The notes below the pieces were generated by a model that was given only the letters and a program-made list of their open reading frames with translations, did not search any database and was not told the origin of the DNA. Source: Trichomonas vaginalis G3 (lineage: Eukaryota; Parabasalia; Trichomonadida; Trichomonadidae). Taken from it: DNA of 64,000 nucleotides. The position numbers were made by a program, and so were the translations under genes. The DNA is taken from assembly GCF_026262505.1 (NCBI RefSeq), contig NC_067203.1, positions 14,644,392 to 14,708,391 of the forward strand, written 5' to 3'. Positions 29,801-39,162 of this stretch are shown one piece after another (the stretch's first letter is position 1; each line of letters starts with the position of its first letter).

Positions 29801-31829
29801 ACTTATCAAGCTCAGCAAGCATTGTTTCGTAAGCTTCTTTGGCAAAAGGAAGAAGCTTAGAGATGAATGACTCTCTAAGGAGGTTATCGAAATTATCTGA
29901 ATCATTATTAGGGAATGTCTCAGTTACGGACTTGAGATCTTCCTGTACCATACCCTTAGAAGTGTAGATTGGCTCTTCTTTGAGGCTAATCATGCTGATA
30001 TGATCGATTGCATTCAATAATCTCGTTTGAACATTAGTTTCTGAGGCCGCAAGCTCTGAATTGAACTCGCCTGCACCCTTAGTATTATCATGGATGTGAC
30101 GTAATACGGAATGGATGAAGACAGCCAACTCGATGATGGAGAGTTGCTTTACTGGCTTGATGTATGTACCAATAAGGCCGTCAATCTTTTCGTTTAAGAG
30201 GGTAGCGGCCTTTTGGAAGAGCTCCGGTAACTCGAGAAGCTCTTCTGAGTATTCTGACTTTTTAATAGCGACCATGTCAACATAAATCGCTTGTTTAGAG
30301 AGCTCTTGTGATATACCGATGATCTTGATGTAGTCTTCGTGAGTTTCTGTTGTTGTGTTCTGTAATTGTTCCATAAGAGATTTTACGGTTTCAATTGATG
30401 TTGTAATGAGGTCATTTTGCTTTTCATCGTTAAATCTAAGGCAGAACTCGACATTCTTGAGGTTCGCGTAAGACTTTGCAGAAATGCGAGGATTAATGTA
30501 GAATTTGAAGAGAGTTGCGATATGTGATGAATGAACCTCGTTGATTCCGCGATCACCAAAGATGCTCTGCGACTTCGAAGCAATATCGAATGATTTCTGG
30601 TCAGATTCGACGTTTGAAAAAACTAATTCTTTCTTCTTGAACGTTAAAGCGTTCAATGCCATGTTCATTCTGATAATGCTAAGCTCGAAGAGTGAAGCAT
30701 CATCGTAGAACTCGTGTTGGTAAAGAATTGAAGCGAATCCAACGAGATAAGTAAACTGTTCTTGCATAAGGCGGCGTGGGTTAGTAATAATTTCCTTGTT
30801 GATGACTGGAGCCAAAAGATTATTAAATGACTCCAAAAACTTCGAAAATTGAGTCAAATAATCTTTGACTGTAGAAAAGGCCGAATTTTCGGAAGCAAGA
30901 ACGTGATCAATTGCTGCCTTGGCTGTAATGACTGGGCTCTTGATATCAAGAGGAGTTCCTGTTGGGATTCCGAGATAACCCTTTGCTTTGATTAATTGAT
31001 CGGAAAAGTACAGCATCTTGGAAAGGGCGAGTGGAATATCGTAGCTGGTCCAAGCGCGAGCAAAGTTCGTGGCGGAATATGCAAGCTGATCAATATAATT
31101 TCTGATATTTACGAGATCAGCGAAAGCAATTCCCTTTAACTCCAAATCATTTTGGTCTATCAAAGGCTGTAACTTATTCCTGTAGCTAGTGAACTCATCG
31201 ATGATTTGTGAGACGTTCTTGATTTGAGCTTTTCTGAGCTTGAGTTGCTCGGCATTTTTAGCTTGTTCCATCTGCTGTATGTATTCTTGCATCAAACCAG
31301 CTAGAAGCTTGACGTTCACCATTATGGCATACTTTGGCATGTTTGGGCTGTAGCGAGCAATTCTAGCTGCGAGAGCATCGATGAAGGTCTTAAAATCTTG
31401 GACCTGCTTTAATTTTCTGTCGTAAAACTTTGCTTCTTCGGATTTTCCATCTTGAATGTTATATTTGTAATAATAAAGTCCTAAAAGATTTTTATTAATA
31501 AATTCGTCGATAGCTTGTTGTGTATCTTCGAGTCCTTGTAATTCGTTTGTTAATGTTTCGAGATAATTTTGGAAGTTAAGTAATTTGGTAACGATTGGGA
31601 GCTTCTTAAGTTCTATTAAATCATCATATGGATAATAATCTACAATCTTGAATTCTTGAAGAAGACCATAGATTGAAATCCAGCGATGATTAATTTGATC
31701 GACTGATTGAACCTCTTCAACACGTTTCTTAAGTGTGTACAGTGTGGTCGATAACTCTGAACACTCCTCATGAAGTGGTTTCTGAATTGAAGAGATCTCA
31801 TCATGCGAGGTCTCAGGGTCTAAAGTCAT
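23826..31829 (-). CDS. Giant helical-repeat protein with C2-like and DHR-2-like regions (DOCK-like), 2667 aa
   Basis: Single intact 8-kb frame. The N-terminal ~1100 residues are almost wholly alpha-helical. Residues ~1240-1380 and ~1460-1580 are strand-rich, the second with FPDVVQFYMMMPPTKKTHIL, resembling the C2-type DHR-1 domain of DOCK guanine-nucleotide exchange factors. Residues ~1650-2250 look like armadillo helices. Residues ~2260-2600 contain LRLRWLHKIVDVNMEASLWS and YKLLTGKAGELSAMYGDFA, which recall the helical lobe of DHR-2. I therefore suggest a DOCK-family regulator of Rho/Rac GTPases. Most of the length matches nothing I know. A TCACTTTTTT initiator-like motif (complement of 31854-31863) lies 25 bp before the ATG. 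Confidence 0.55.
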   Translation of the reverse strand: MTLDPETSHDEISSIQKPLHEECSELSTTLYTLKKRVEEVQSVDQINHRWISIYGLLQEFKIVDYYPYDDLIELKKLPIVTKLLNFQNYLETLTNELQGLEDTQQAIDEFINKNLLGLYYYKYNIQDGKSEEAKFYDRKLKQVQDFKTFIDALAARIARYSPNMPKYAIMVNVKLLAGLMQEYIQQMEQAKNAEQLKLRKAQIKNVSQIIDEFTSYRNKLQPLIDQNDLELKGIAFADLVNIRNYIDQLAYSATNFARAWTSYDIPLALSKMLYFSDQLIKAKGYLGIPTGTPLDIKSPVITAKAAIDHVLASENSAFSTVKDYLTQFSKFLESFNNLLAPVINKEIITNPRRLMQEQFTYLVGFASILYQHEFYDDASLFELSIIRMNMALNALTFKKKELVFSNVESDQKSFDIASKSQSIFGDRGINEVHSSHIATLFKFYINPRISAKSYANLKNVEFCLRFNDEKQNDLITTSIETVKSLMEQLQNTTTETHEDYIKIIGISQELSKQAIYVDMVAIKKSEYSEELLELPELFQKAATLLNEKIDGLIGTYIKPVKQLSIIELAVFIHSVLRHIHDNTKGAGEFNSELAASETNVQTRLLNAIDHISMISLKEEPIYTSKGMVQEDLKSVTETFPNNDSDNFDNLLRESFISKLLPFAKEAYETMLAELDKFEEREYEPNDVVSELVKVESSIQSILEKELARYEIVHAKILEIVTFILHQLYTIHTGILLENAKSVLPQIDTTSDDISILLSTISSYYNDINTADSDNSMIMASWKIRHLSTDYAHDNELLEVLNNLDSEFKAVSDQESKFKVFFVDMSNEIQPIFKKVSSKTTREGTESEEWSKKFTEIITDINNMWYVPDSLPYTQNYVNSTNLLNKALVILGKQEEKAGPFENSYEQIHSTQKAYGEYIEAAAKIYGDRKYWNVVKEATSMQIPKDADFIKQAILELYKITNQEMENIQSNAKRAFAEHAIYVLQASRIVAYKQFDPLQKSLIAFLGEEDEEKLRETVKELLEKIQDLYEIANPPAVMIKLAVQQKLLQSYIDPANNEYAQSYTYTIRYAKNLQDEEQKEVFTKIATELSLCFFRKNDPTKIDYEKGIEYLRKDLPPEMQLRKLTPEEEKDVIFNTKPLTIEDNDYQDDSFNEQTSPHLYNRDHRLLDTNTTTNSHLKVYIAPPLPMNVNKDNLMNEFFLPEEDKIHSIDYINTYKVAQLTLQIAKANYVPELHFAKLGTVYESLHHQSLIKGPINTTNNSHQSKYLKVELNNIIVENKTIDYMYIMVYLFDKKEGLMISQPCYWIISANGIPVTINGNDNVYFEVPNRNPNTVLVMRLLHNAAVLRNDFMLYLMTGKDVLSHEEYPTNFAVSMCKLFNENGSLKEEIKFNDVFHMIMMTNKDIENDINLTQGLSQSPEAKVNVNIDFKVELHDNKPGDVAYNWTESSKPNLLNLAVTNKSSPLITLRNIHFTFQKPQEAKYVFFTAHYLEDDSDLKNPKGLPNILDYKSNKLVSVYRSTSLPTSTNTRFPDVVQFYMMMPPTKKTHILIQFWTQKGSGQATLYKISIIELFDNQEKKWISNANNVEFPLFEQKKLNNQNYIPYKKPNQNSKFYFNINIPQLYFIHEQFNPVFSPDCNVDTIDIKSLQISDVHNAIIPVTTRLLKLVNEKNIGLLINIYAQYENINDLEQIINEYLTNNYLPSRISDNLPKNLLNSIGSYVSNLIFSANSAKRLHYLINVIRTAPIIMNIVTATLAWTYKEKKSLKTVEMEFGLMARAFAQLISNFYNLEMTVNAHKAFTNMFFLVSPLFDAKFVVQQLETFIKDTSNVSQTDLTPLFPPPDPKEKKPHPPPIPKPDISTKSQEQIVLFLRYSVFEVFFHSVNLIAIIAYKHNDNAIINYLLEGIKRSFAISDLILMNSYIYMLAQLCRDLEQFSVILEKTATVLLPYIDLAIKLHNKVEVKSDYKFFQHFIIPVLFIIHECETSVMIKKLQSYEPQDLKNFFSFLKFCIELNLQPPTTHGLLGTVKSTTFSNEMKALNQMKEDSKAVNYALFNEITMRYLFFYVELLKNKFNMMPAIDEVTSLLLLLMNRLQEPSSMGKTIVILCNVIDRFRNDLLTTHNSALDTIINYGLKLCKRHLRISRAGGAALLLHIFFMEYMTTRHVIVTSHYFYYNYTDIVMESENYQLKIYGALLDTLYLFASNFKIKHYVEIVLEKINAGKVIYPALLKLKSSNKSPEFQTIHMLKIADQFFTYPVLRLRWLHKIVDVNMEASLWSAVFVTYTRIAQLCYNIILFAHNDRVPSLDFSYVPSIIEENSAKIDYAKLKYRHLLIDSPEFTADGVIDACEGAANAAKSRSLFLLHRHTLVQLVALYEMKRRYKLLTGKAGELSAMYGDFARANEEPLFFYLTERRKNGNILSKRIYCSPIATIDKFVLFLNDPTYNRFEHGEQAQSYPSFESASKVLNNICVFALKGKHSLHEFNNEKEFYVDEGNVRYSFTANFEFPSSMVCSEVLSESKTNITPQFTIIETIKQYKEELNHLNTSIEVMLPSKNFRNRFQEYRYNLPIQLLEKWINEASQNEFCDKVGASLEDEQVKTEAVSLADVLKKSASVYVTAAQTQGEDQDSAKVRVSVINNYLKVVTQERNYQIEQTELEDDPLNYKRDYEDY

Positions 31830-32679
31830 TTCACTATAAAATTATTTGAGAGCAAAAAAGTGACAGTCATAAAAGGATAAAATAATGAAACTTATGATTT
31901 CAACTTGAGTAGTATTTTAATTGGCCCACCAAAGAGTGATCTTTCTATATAGTTAGTTAATCGGGTCAGGAAATGTAAATTCGAAATTGAAGCTTTTCAA
32001 ACCCTTACATACGGTAGTTGAAATTGCCTACAGCAGTATTAATGAACGAATATATAATAAAGAGCTGATACCAAAAATTCAAAGGTCTTATAATTTAATT
32101 TATAACATAACTGAGTAAAACAAAATGAAACCTTTTATTCATCCATATAAATGCAAGTTTTTCAATATAATGGCTCTTGAATGTTGAAAAAATTATTTGA
32201 TAATCAAAAAATTTGGGAAAAAATATATTTCAGAGACAATTTTATCACATGATTCGAATACCTTAAGCGAATGTTTCACAAACACTCCCTAAACTCGATA
32301 ATCCGTAATGAAATGAAGAAGCATCAATAATTACTGGGTTCTTGCATATATGGTCTTATTATATTGTTCAATAAAAGTCTAAACCTCATATTACAGCGAA
32401 ATGTATTCAGTACTAATTCTCACTAAAAATTCATTTGACTTCTATTTGGGAATAAGGTATGGACACCTCGTTTTTACTTGAATACTTTAAGATAATACCT
32501 TTTATCTATTTATCAGCTAAGGTAGCATAGTTTCAAATCAACAAATCTGTTCATATTCCATTTTTCTCAATAATAAAATGACCATTGTATCCTAAAGAAT
32601 CTAAATATTTAATTCTCTTCCAGTGGATGAGGTTCATTAGTTGAATTATGAGCGCTCGATCGTTTTTTTATATTTTTAT
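31830..32679. other. Intergenic, no gene seen
   Basis: About 850 AT-rich bases between divergent units. Apart from the initiator-like motif of the large gene at 31854-31863, I see no coding frame or repeat. Confidence 0.6.
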
Positions 32680-33444
32680 GTTTCAATTTCGGGAAGGTGA
32701 ATAATTACAGAAGAATGGATTGATCAGCCGAATAAGGTATTAAAATTTACAGGAAGTGGAGACTTCACTGGGCAGACAGCCAACAGTGATGTTTATCACT
32801 TAAAAATTTCGGGTTTTACTAGATTATCTTCAAATTGCTTCTATAAATATAAAGATTTAAAGAACCTTACAATCCTTGATACAACAACATACATAGATGA
32901 CAACATTTTTGGGCTTGAGTGCCCACTTCAATATTTTTTTCTTCCAAGCTTTGTAACAAAACTTAGTTATTTCAATCCATTTGATACATGGAATATATCT
33001 TATATTGAAGTCAGTCCATTAAATGAATACTACATCGATGTCGATGGAATTGTATTTACTAGAGATATGAAAAAGCTTTATTGTTATCCTGCAAAGCATC
33101 CAGGTGAGTCATATATCGTTCCAGATGGAGTTACAACTATTGTTGGAGATGCATTTAGTTGTGCATTAATCCTCAAAGAAATTTTTGTTCCTCCATCAGT
33201 AAAAGTTATAACAGTCTACTTCGCAAATCATGTAATAAACCTAGAGAAATTAGTCATTTATAACAGAAAAGAAAAGGTAAATCTTTGTCAAAATTTTAAT
33301 ACTTGCTTTTTTAAAGTTTTGAAACCCGCAGAAGAAATCATAATGTATCTTCCTTATTCGCTATGCTACTGCAAACTGAGCAAGAGATGTCCTATTAGTC
33401 ACTTTGATTATTCGATATATCTAGGTATTATTATTTGTTCATGA
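32680..33444 (+). pseudogene. BspA-like leucine-rich-repeat protein, truncated and frameshifted
   Basis: An open frame from about 32709 to 33444 encodes ~245 residues with LRR_5-type (BspA/TpLRR) repeats: FTRLSSNCFYKYKDLKNLTIL, TYIDDNIF, LQYFFLPSFVTKLSYF, SYIVPDGVTTIVGDAF, LKEIFVPPSVKVI. It has no ATG until 33067. A preceding short frame from an ATG at 32680 could supply the N-terminus if one base shifted near 32703. The protein lacks the long repeat tract, transmembrane helix and cytoplasmic tail of surface BspA proteins. I read it as a decayed member of this very large family. Confidence 0.65.
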
Positions 33445-33567
33445 TGTCTATGAGTTAGTTTCATGGGCTGCAGATTAAGTATTTGATTTAAAGATCTTCA
33501 ATTCTGATTCTTTGTTTATTCTTTGGTAAGTTCTTTTTTTGACAGAAAATTTTTTTTGATTTTGTAA

Positions 33568-35709
33568 ATGGGCAATAAGCTAACTAGGGAAATCCAGAAT
33601 CTTGTGGATTTCTCTTCGGAAAAATCTCTTATGCTACAGCCTGTTATCCAGATTATCAACAATGAACAAGTTAAAAACATATTATTAGTGACAGAATTCA
33701 CGTTATATATCTTATCTCAGAATGAAGAAACCCAAAAGATTTCCATAATTTCATCACATCCTCTTATCACACTAAAATCAGGCTCAAGACCAACTGAAAC
33801 AACAATTGTTTTGAATTTTTCTAAGGAAACACTAACATTTTTATGTGACAAAAATGATTTTATCTTAGAGACAATTGAAATTGACCTTCGTTGGCTACTT
33901 ATTCCAAGAGAATTACCACATCTTAAAACAAAACTCGGTCCTGATTCTCCATCTAAGGATAAATACCTAAACCTCGTCGATAGATACAGGGCTCGAATGT
34001 TTTGGCGTGGAAGACCTGCTTCAAAAGCAGAAATCGAAGTTCTACGAAAATATTCAAGTAACAAACCAAAAGAACTCCGAATATCCTTTATCACTGATAA
34101 TGGGTTATCACTATCTTCAATTTTGCTCTCTATTGAAATAGAAGTAGGAATTGATACTTTAATTATTGATAATGTACTTGATCAATCAAAGTGGGAGATA
34201 GTATCTCAGTTTCTATCGAAAAATTCTACCATTCAGACTATTATATTCCAAGCAGATATTGGAGATGATACGTTTCAATCGTTGATTTCCTCTGTTTTAG
34301 CAAATAAGAGACTCTACATCAAAAACATTATTTTAATTTCGATAACTATTACTACCTCTATGCTCCAATCTTTATCAATGTATTTGTCAGGAAAAACTCT
34401 TGATTCTATTTCAATAATTAAGTGTAGATTCGTTAAAGACTTTGCTGAATTCATTGAAACTATATCAGAGCATGGAAGAAATATTACGAAAGTGAAGCTA
34501 CAAAGTATAAATTTACAAAATCGAAATTTATTTATAGGAAGTTTTACTCAAGTTACGCAATTCTATCTCAAAAGATGTGGTATTGAAATATCGAGCTTCA
34601 TTCAGACCCTTTCTTTGTTCAGTAGGACTCATATTGAATACGTAGATTTATCTTATAACAATGCGATGGAAACTATTAGTGATAGATGCATTTTACCATT
34701 TTCTATATCAACAATTGTTGCAGAGAATGTTGATTGGAAGAACAATAACCTGTTTAACATGTTAAAAATTGCAACTCAAGCTCCATCAAAGATTTCTTTA
34801 CATGTTGGCGATGCAGAACTAACTGAAAATGATTGGAATGAATTATTCAGTAACCTTAGTCAGCTGAATCCTTCTAGATTGGTTTGTTTGAACTGGAGAA
34901 ATAATCCAATCCAACAACCATTCGCTGATTTCATTGAAAGGATGCCATCATTGGCATTTTTATCCATTGCAGGATGTCCCAATATACAACAAACTAACTT
35001 AATTGATGTAATTTGTCAGCATCCACTAATTCAGTTGTTAGATATTCATGGAACAAATCAAATGAAGTTAGGGCCGACTAGTGGACAAATTCTACTTAAG
35101 TTAAAGAACGCAAAAGCCTTAAGAAGATTTGATATCTCAAATAATTATCTCGGATCTCCACTTTTATCGAATGTTCTGAAGATATTTGGAACTATTAAGA
35201 ACTTACGTTGTATATTACTTGATAAAAATGATCAAAAAGACATTTCTTCCTATGAAGATATAATTAATTTCTTAAATTCAAGGAAGGAAGTTGTTATTCA
35301 GTATCCAAGTAATGATATTAAGACATTGATGGATCTCAATCTTCTTACAGAATCGAAATTAAATAAAACTAGATCATTTTTCAAAAAATCTTCCTCTATG
35401 GGAAACAGATGCCCTTATGCAAGTGATTGGGAACGAATGATTGAAGGAAACTACGTTGAAAATGAGGTTGTTGAGGAATTTATTGAAGATCCAACTTCTT
35501 CTGACTCAGAAAATGGAAATCCATCTGAAGAAGCGTCATCACAACCTGATACTGATACAGAACCACCACCATCTGCCCATTCTTCATATGCAAATAGATG
35601 GTCTATGGATTTCATCGAACTTCCTCATAATAATAACGACGAAATCATGAAAATATTATCAGACAGATATAATATTGACTACCTTTGTCAAACTCTTAAC
35701 TATGCTTAG
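33568..35709 (+). CDS. Leucine-rich-repeat protein, CARMIL-like, 713 aa
   Basis: An N-terminal ~115 residues of beta character (LLVTEFTLYILSQNE; ETIEIDLRWLLIP) fit a PH-like domain. They are followed from ~165 to ~590 by ribonuclease-inhibitor-type LRRs (IEYVDLSYNNAM; LAFLSIAGCPNIQQ; IQLLDIHGTNQ; LRRFDISNNYLGS). The C-terminus is an acidic, Ser/Pro-rich disordered tail. This order is that of CARMIL/LRRC16 proteins, which bind capping protein and organise actin, but I see no clear capping-protein-binding motif. The start MGNKLTREI could be N-myristoylated (Gly2, not tested). Single exon. Confidence 0.6.
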   Translation: MGNKLTREIQNLVDFSSEKSLMLQPVIQIINNEQVKNILLVTEFTLYILSQNEETQKISIISSHPLITLKSGSRPTETTIVLNFSKETLTFLCDKNDFILETIEIDLRWLLIPRELPHLKTKLGPDSPSKDKYLNLVDRYRARMFWRGRPASKAEIEVLRKYSSNKPKELRISFITDNGLSLSSILLSIEIEVGIDTLIIDNVLDQSKWEIVSQFLSKNSTIQTIIFQADIGDDTFQSLISSVLANKRLYIKNIILISITITTSMLQSLSMYLSGKTLDSISIIKCRFVKDFAEFIETISEHGRNITKVKLQSINLQNRNLFIGSFTQVTQFYLKRCGIEISSFIQTLSLFSRTHIEYVDLSYNNAMETISDRCILPFSISTIVAENVDWKNNNLFNMLKIATQAPSKISLHVGDAELTENDWNELFSNLSQLNPSRLVCLNWRNNPIQQPFADFIERMPSLAFLSIAGCPNIQQTNLIDVICQHPLIQLLDIHGTNQMKLGPTSGQILLKLKNAKALRRFDISNNYLGSPLLSNVLKIFGTIKNLRCILLDKNDQKDISSYEDIINFLNSRKEVVIQYPSNDIKTLMDLNLLTESKLNKTRSFFKKSSSMGNRCPYASDWERMIEGNYVENEVVEEFIEDPTSSDSENGNPSEEASSQPDTDTEPPPSAHSSYANRWSMDFIELPHNNNDEIMKILSDRYNIDYLCQTLNYA

Positions 35710-35867
35710 TTATTCTTTGTTGTTTGTTTTTTATAAAAGAAATTGTTTTGTTTTGCGCATAAAATCTAATCGTAAAGCCTTTTTTCTCTAAAAATAGCAT
35801 ATGTAGTATATTATATACATGATTTTATCAAACAAAAAAAGAATATAAAGAAATTTGTAAAATTATC

Positions 35868-36470
35868 TTAGACATGTATACCTGGAGCATTTTGTGCTTG
35901 TATTTGTTGAAGTTTGGAAGCGAATTCAGCAGAATCTGCTTGGATTTCATCTCGAATTTTTCTAATTTCTGAATTAGAGTTGATTGTAAGCTTTTTAGCT
36001 GTAGACCTGCTACTTTGAGCAGTTAGAGGCTTGACATGAAATTCAAAATTGGTTTGTATTTGTGGTGGTTCGAAAGTAAATTCAGGGAATGGAGAAAGAG
36101 GTGGAACAGAAGACTCCTTTACAAGCCCATCAAAGTTTTGAACAGGAGGTCTGTTAATCTGCGTTGCTGTAGCAAATCTTGAAGAGTGTGGTGTTACGAG
36201 ATTTAATCTGTCATCTGGCTTATATGCTGGTTGTGGTTGCTGCTGAGGTCTTTGAGGGCTTCTTTGAAAATTGAAGTCATTTTGTGGTTGTGGTGGTGGC
36301 TGTTGTCTTTGAATTTGAATTTCATCTGCCAAAGGTGGAAGAGGAGCCTGATTTGCACGACTAGGTGTTCTTCTTTGTTGAGGAGGAGATTGAGGAGCTC
36401 CTCCAAAAATATGGCTTTCCATTACTTTCTTCTTATTTTCTTCGTTCGTAGTCATTTTGTCACTTTTCAT
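35868..36470 (-). CDS. Proline/glutamine-rich low-complexity protein, ~200 aa
   Basis: Disordered composition dominated by Pro, Gln and Arg (PPQQRRTPSRANQAPLPPL; RSPQRPQQQPQP) and a short C-terminal helix (SEIRKIRDEIQADSAEFASK). The second Met (MTTNEENKKK) may be the true start. No domain recognised. Pro-rich tracts could bind SH3 or EVH1 domains, which would fit the actin-related neighbour. That is speculative. Confidence 0.5.
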   Translation of the reverse strand: MKSDKMTTNEENKKKVMESHIFGGAPQSPPQQRRTPSRANQAPLPPLADEIQIQRQQPPPQPQNDFNFQRSPQRPQQQPQPAYKPDDRLNLVTPHSSRFATATQINRPPVQNFDGLVKESSVPPLSPFPEFTFEPPQIQTNFEFHVKPLTAQSSRSTAKKLTINSNSEIRKIRDEIQADSAEFASKLQQIQAQNAPGIHV

Positions 36471-36761
36471 ATAAACTTTTTTTCAAAACGTTCATTTGTA
36501 ATCATCACAATTTCAAATATCCAGCTTTTACTGAAAACACCATGAACAGTTGCCTATACAAACAAAACTCCAGCGATCTTTTCCTTTGTATGAAAGATGA
36601 AACAGATTTGACGATATCATCGATTATCTTAGTCGAAGTTTAGTTGTTTCAATGGAGAGAGTTATTGTTTGTGTGTTCTTCATAGTAATCTTTTCGAATT
36701 GGCTTCTTATTGATAAATAATTATTTAAAAATTTTCATTAGAAAAAGAAAGTAAATTAAAT

Positions 36762-37817
36762 CTATCTGCTAATATCTTTATTTATAAAATTACTGTAAGT
36801 CTTGATAAGGGCGACGAAATCGTCGACATCTTGTTCTGTTGTCTGCCAAGATGTAACCCAGCGATATAATGAGATGCTAAGATCCCAATCGTAGAAGTGA
36901 ACTCCTTTCTCGTATAATTTGTCAGCAAGTTCCTTTGGAATAATAATGAAGAATTCGTTTGTATTAAGAGGAAGCCATGGTTTAACAGATGGGATATCCT
37001 TAACTCCATCAGCTAAACGCTTGGCCATAGCGTTTGAATGTCTTGCGAGTTCGAGCCAAAGATCATCCTTCAAATAAGCAAGCATTTGCATAGCGAAGAA
37101 TCTTGTCTTAGACATAAGTTGGCCAGAACGTTTGTGGAGGAAATCGAAGTTTTCTGCATCGCTTGGGTTGAAGAAAATAATTAATTCGCCAAGAAGTCCG
37201 CCATTCTTTGTAGCGCCAAATGTAAGTACATCTACGCCAACTTTCCATGACATTTCAGCTGGTGTGCAGTTAAGATTGACTAAAGCATTAGCGAATCTAG
37301 CTCCATCCATATGAACCTTAAGTCCGTACTTGTGAGCTTCATCGCAGATTTCTTTGAGTTCAGCGAGTGTGTATACTTGACCGAGTTCTGTTGTTTGAGC
37401 GATTGAAACAACTGTTGGCTTTCCAGCATGTGGATGTAATCCTTTAGCGGCATTTACTGTTTCTGATATTAATTTCGGATCGAACTTGGATGGGGATTTT
37501 GATCTGTGCATAAGACGGCCGCCACCTGTAAAGAATGATGGTGCTGTGCATTCATCTGTAAGAATATGAGCAGAATCGGAACAAAGAATTGTACCGTATG
37601 GTGGGCAGAATGCTGATAATGCAAGGCAGTTTGATGCTGTGCCTGTGGAAGCGAAATAGTAAACAAGGTCATGTTCAAAAACTTCTTTAAGTCTGTCTTT
37701 TAAGGCTGCTGTTGATGAATCGCCACCATATGAATTATCTGTACCTTTGTTACCTTCTACGATGGCTTCAAGAATCTTTGGATGAATGGCTGAGACGTTA
37801 TCTGAAGCAAAATTCAT
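36762..37817 (-). CDS. Low-specificity L-threonine aldolase (PLP enzyme), 351 aa
   Basis: Cleaves L-threonine/allo-threonine to glycine and acetaldehyde in the cytosol. Family features visible: N-terminal MNFASDNVSAIHPKILEAI, glycine/serine cofactor region SYGGDSSTAAL, KVHMDGARFANA with the Asp that contacts the PLP ring (about 172), and TFGATKNGG with the Schiff-base Lys (about 204). Full family length and no targeting peptide. The sequence looks more like bacterial than eukaryotic threonine aldolases, and lateral transfer has been discussed for such T. vaginalis enzymes. I infer transfer but cannot test it here. Confidence 0.9.
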   Translation of the reverse strand: MNFASDNVSAIHPKILEAIVEGNKGTDNSYGGDSSTAALKDRLKEVFEHDLVYYFASTGTASNCLALSAFCPPYGTILCSDSAHILTDECTAPSFFTGGGRLMHRSKSPSKFDPKLISETVNAAKGLHPHAGKPTVVSIAQTTELGQVYTLAELKEICDEAHKYGLKVHMDGARFANALVNLNCTPAEMSWKVGVDVLTFGATKNGGLLGELIIFFNPSDAENFDFLHKRSGQLMSKTRFFAMQMLAYLKDDLWLELARHSNAMAKRLADGVKDIPSVKPWLPLNTNEFFIIIPKELADKLYEKGVHFYDWDLSISLYRWVTSWQTTEQDVDDFVALIKTYSNFINKDISR

Positions 37818-38033
37818 TTTGGTGTTCGAAGAACGTCACTTTTTCCTTTAAAAAATTGAATGAATACAATAAATTGTATTCATGAGAAAAGCAAACTCTC
37901 TTAATTACAGACAATTTCCAAAAAAATTAATTATATTCAAATTGATCATCGTTTTTCAATTCAGATTTTTTGCTGTTTTGCGACCATTGTTAAAAATTGG
38001 AAGCATTGAATCAGGAGGCGAAGTATTTATTAA

Positions 38034-38663
38034 TCATTCATACAAGAAAATAAAAATAAAAGAAAATATTTGCAAGTTTTGAATCATAACAGGTAAGCTA
38101 GTAATACATGGTTCATATATAATTTTTTTGCTAGCTCTAACCCATAAACTTACAACATTTACACCAACTCCGTTAGATGGTATCGTAACTTGTTTAGCCC
38201 ACATCACACCAGTGTAACCGATAGCAAAGTACCAGTCCGTAAGACCTTGGCATCCATCAATAAGAGCATCAGAATCACTTAAACAAAGACCACCCCAAAC
38301 GCAAAGATCATCCTTTCTATCAGCAAGAACCTTAATATATTGATATCCTGTTACGTTGCAAGGTTTGTGATCGCTTTTGATGACCTTTGGTTCATTCAGT
38401 GGATTGTTTTTCTGCTTCCAGACGTTGAAAGTTCGTAACTCTGGATAAACAATCGAAAATTGGAAAAGACCATCAGTATCACGATACTTATCATCGATTT
38501 CTGTGAGAATTGAGTATTTGTATTTCTTATCATTCCACCTCGCTTCGTTTTTGTTTGTAAAATACCCACCAAGTTGAATGTCATGGTAAAATACTTTAAG
38601 GTAGAGTTCATTATCTATAAATCCATACTCATATCTTCCTTTCTTGAAAGTAGTGAACTCCAT
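38034..38663 (-). CDS. Hypothetical protein, 209 aa, duplicate copy A
   Basis: Starts MEFTTFKKGRYEYGFIDNE. Beta-rich, four cysteines in the first ~145 residues (KPCNVTGYQYI; DDLCVWGGLCLSD; DGCQGL) and a hydrophobic C-terminal end (FSFIFIFLYE). No known domain recognised. It has a tandem duplicate at 39163-39795. About 365 bp coding for the N-terminal 120 or so residues are identical between the two, while the rest differs markedly, which points to recent duplication or gene conversion. Confidence 0.55.
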   Translation of the reverse strand: MEFTTFKKGRYEYGFIDNELYLKVFYHDIQLGGYFTNKNEARWNDKKYKYSILTEIDDKYRDTDGLFQFSIVYPELRTFNVWKQKNNPLNEPKVIKSDHKPCNVTGYQYIKVLADRKDDLCVWGGLCLSDSDALIDGCQGLTDWYFAIGYTGVMWAKQVTIPSNGVGVNVVSLWVRASKKIIYEPCITSLPVMIQNLQIFSFIFIFLYE

Positions 38664-39162
38664 TCACCACAATTTTTTGTTTCTTATTGATGTAAAAAAT
38701 CTGAAGTACAAAAGTGACAAAGTTATCCATACCGTCTGACAATTTCATCAATTGATACCTTAGTTGCTTTTAGCATAAATGCTATATTCATATTTCAGGC
38801 TTTAATTAAAATCTCCATCCTCACAACGCTCCATTCTAAAACTTTTGATTCAGTTTCACTAATGAACAATTGCATCCCAAAATATTTTTAATTTCTCTTG
38901 AGAAAGCAAGGTCGTTACATTCATCAATTCGGTTTTATTTTTATGCTTCATTTATAATGCTATTCTCAGCGATCCAATAAAAAATTTTAAAAAATAAAGA
39001 AACCATTTGTGATAGATGTATCAAACAGGTCGCTAATTTATATTACAATTTTGTATCCATATAAAATTTGTTGATTACTTTTCAAACTAGATTTTTTATT
39101 CGTAAAATAGATTCAGCTATCGAGAATAGAAAAAATTTAATTAGCAATTCAAATCTTTTTTA

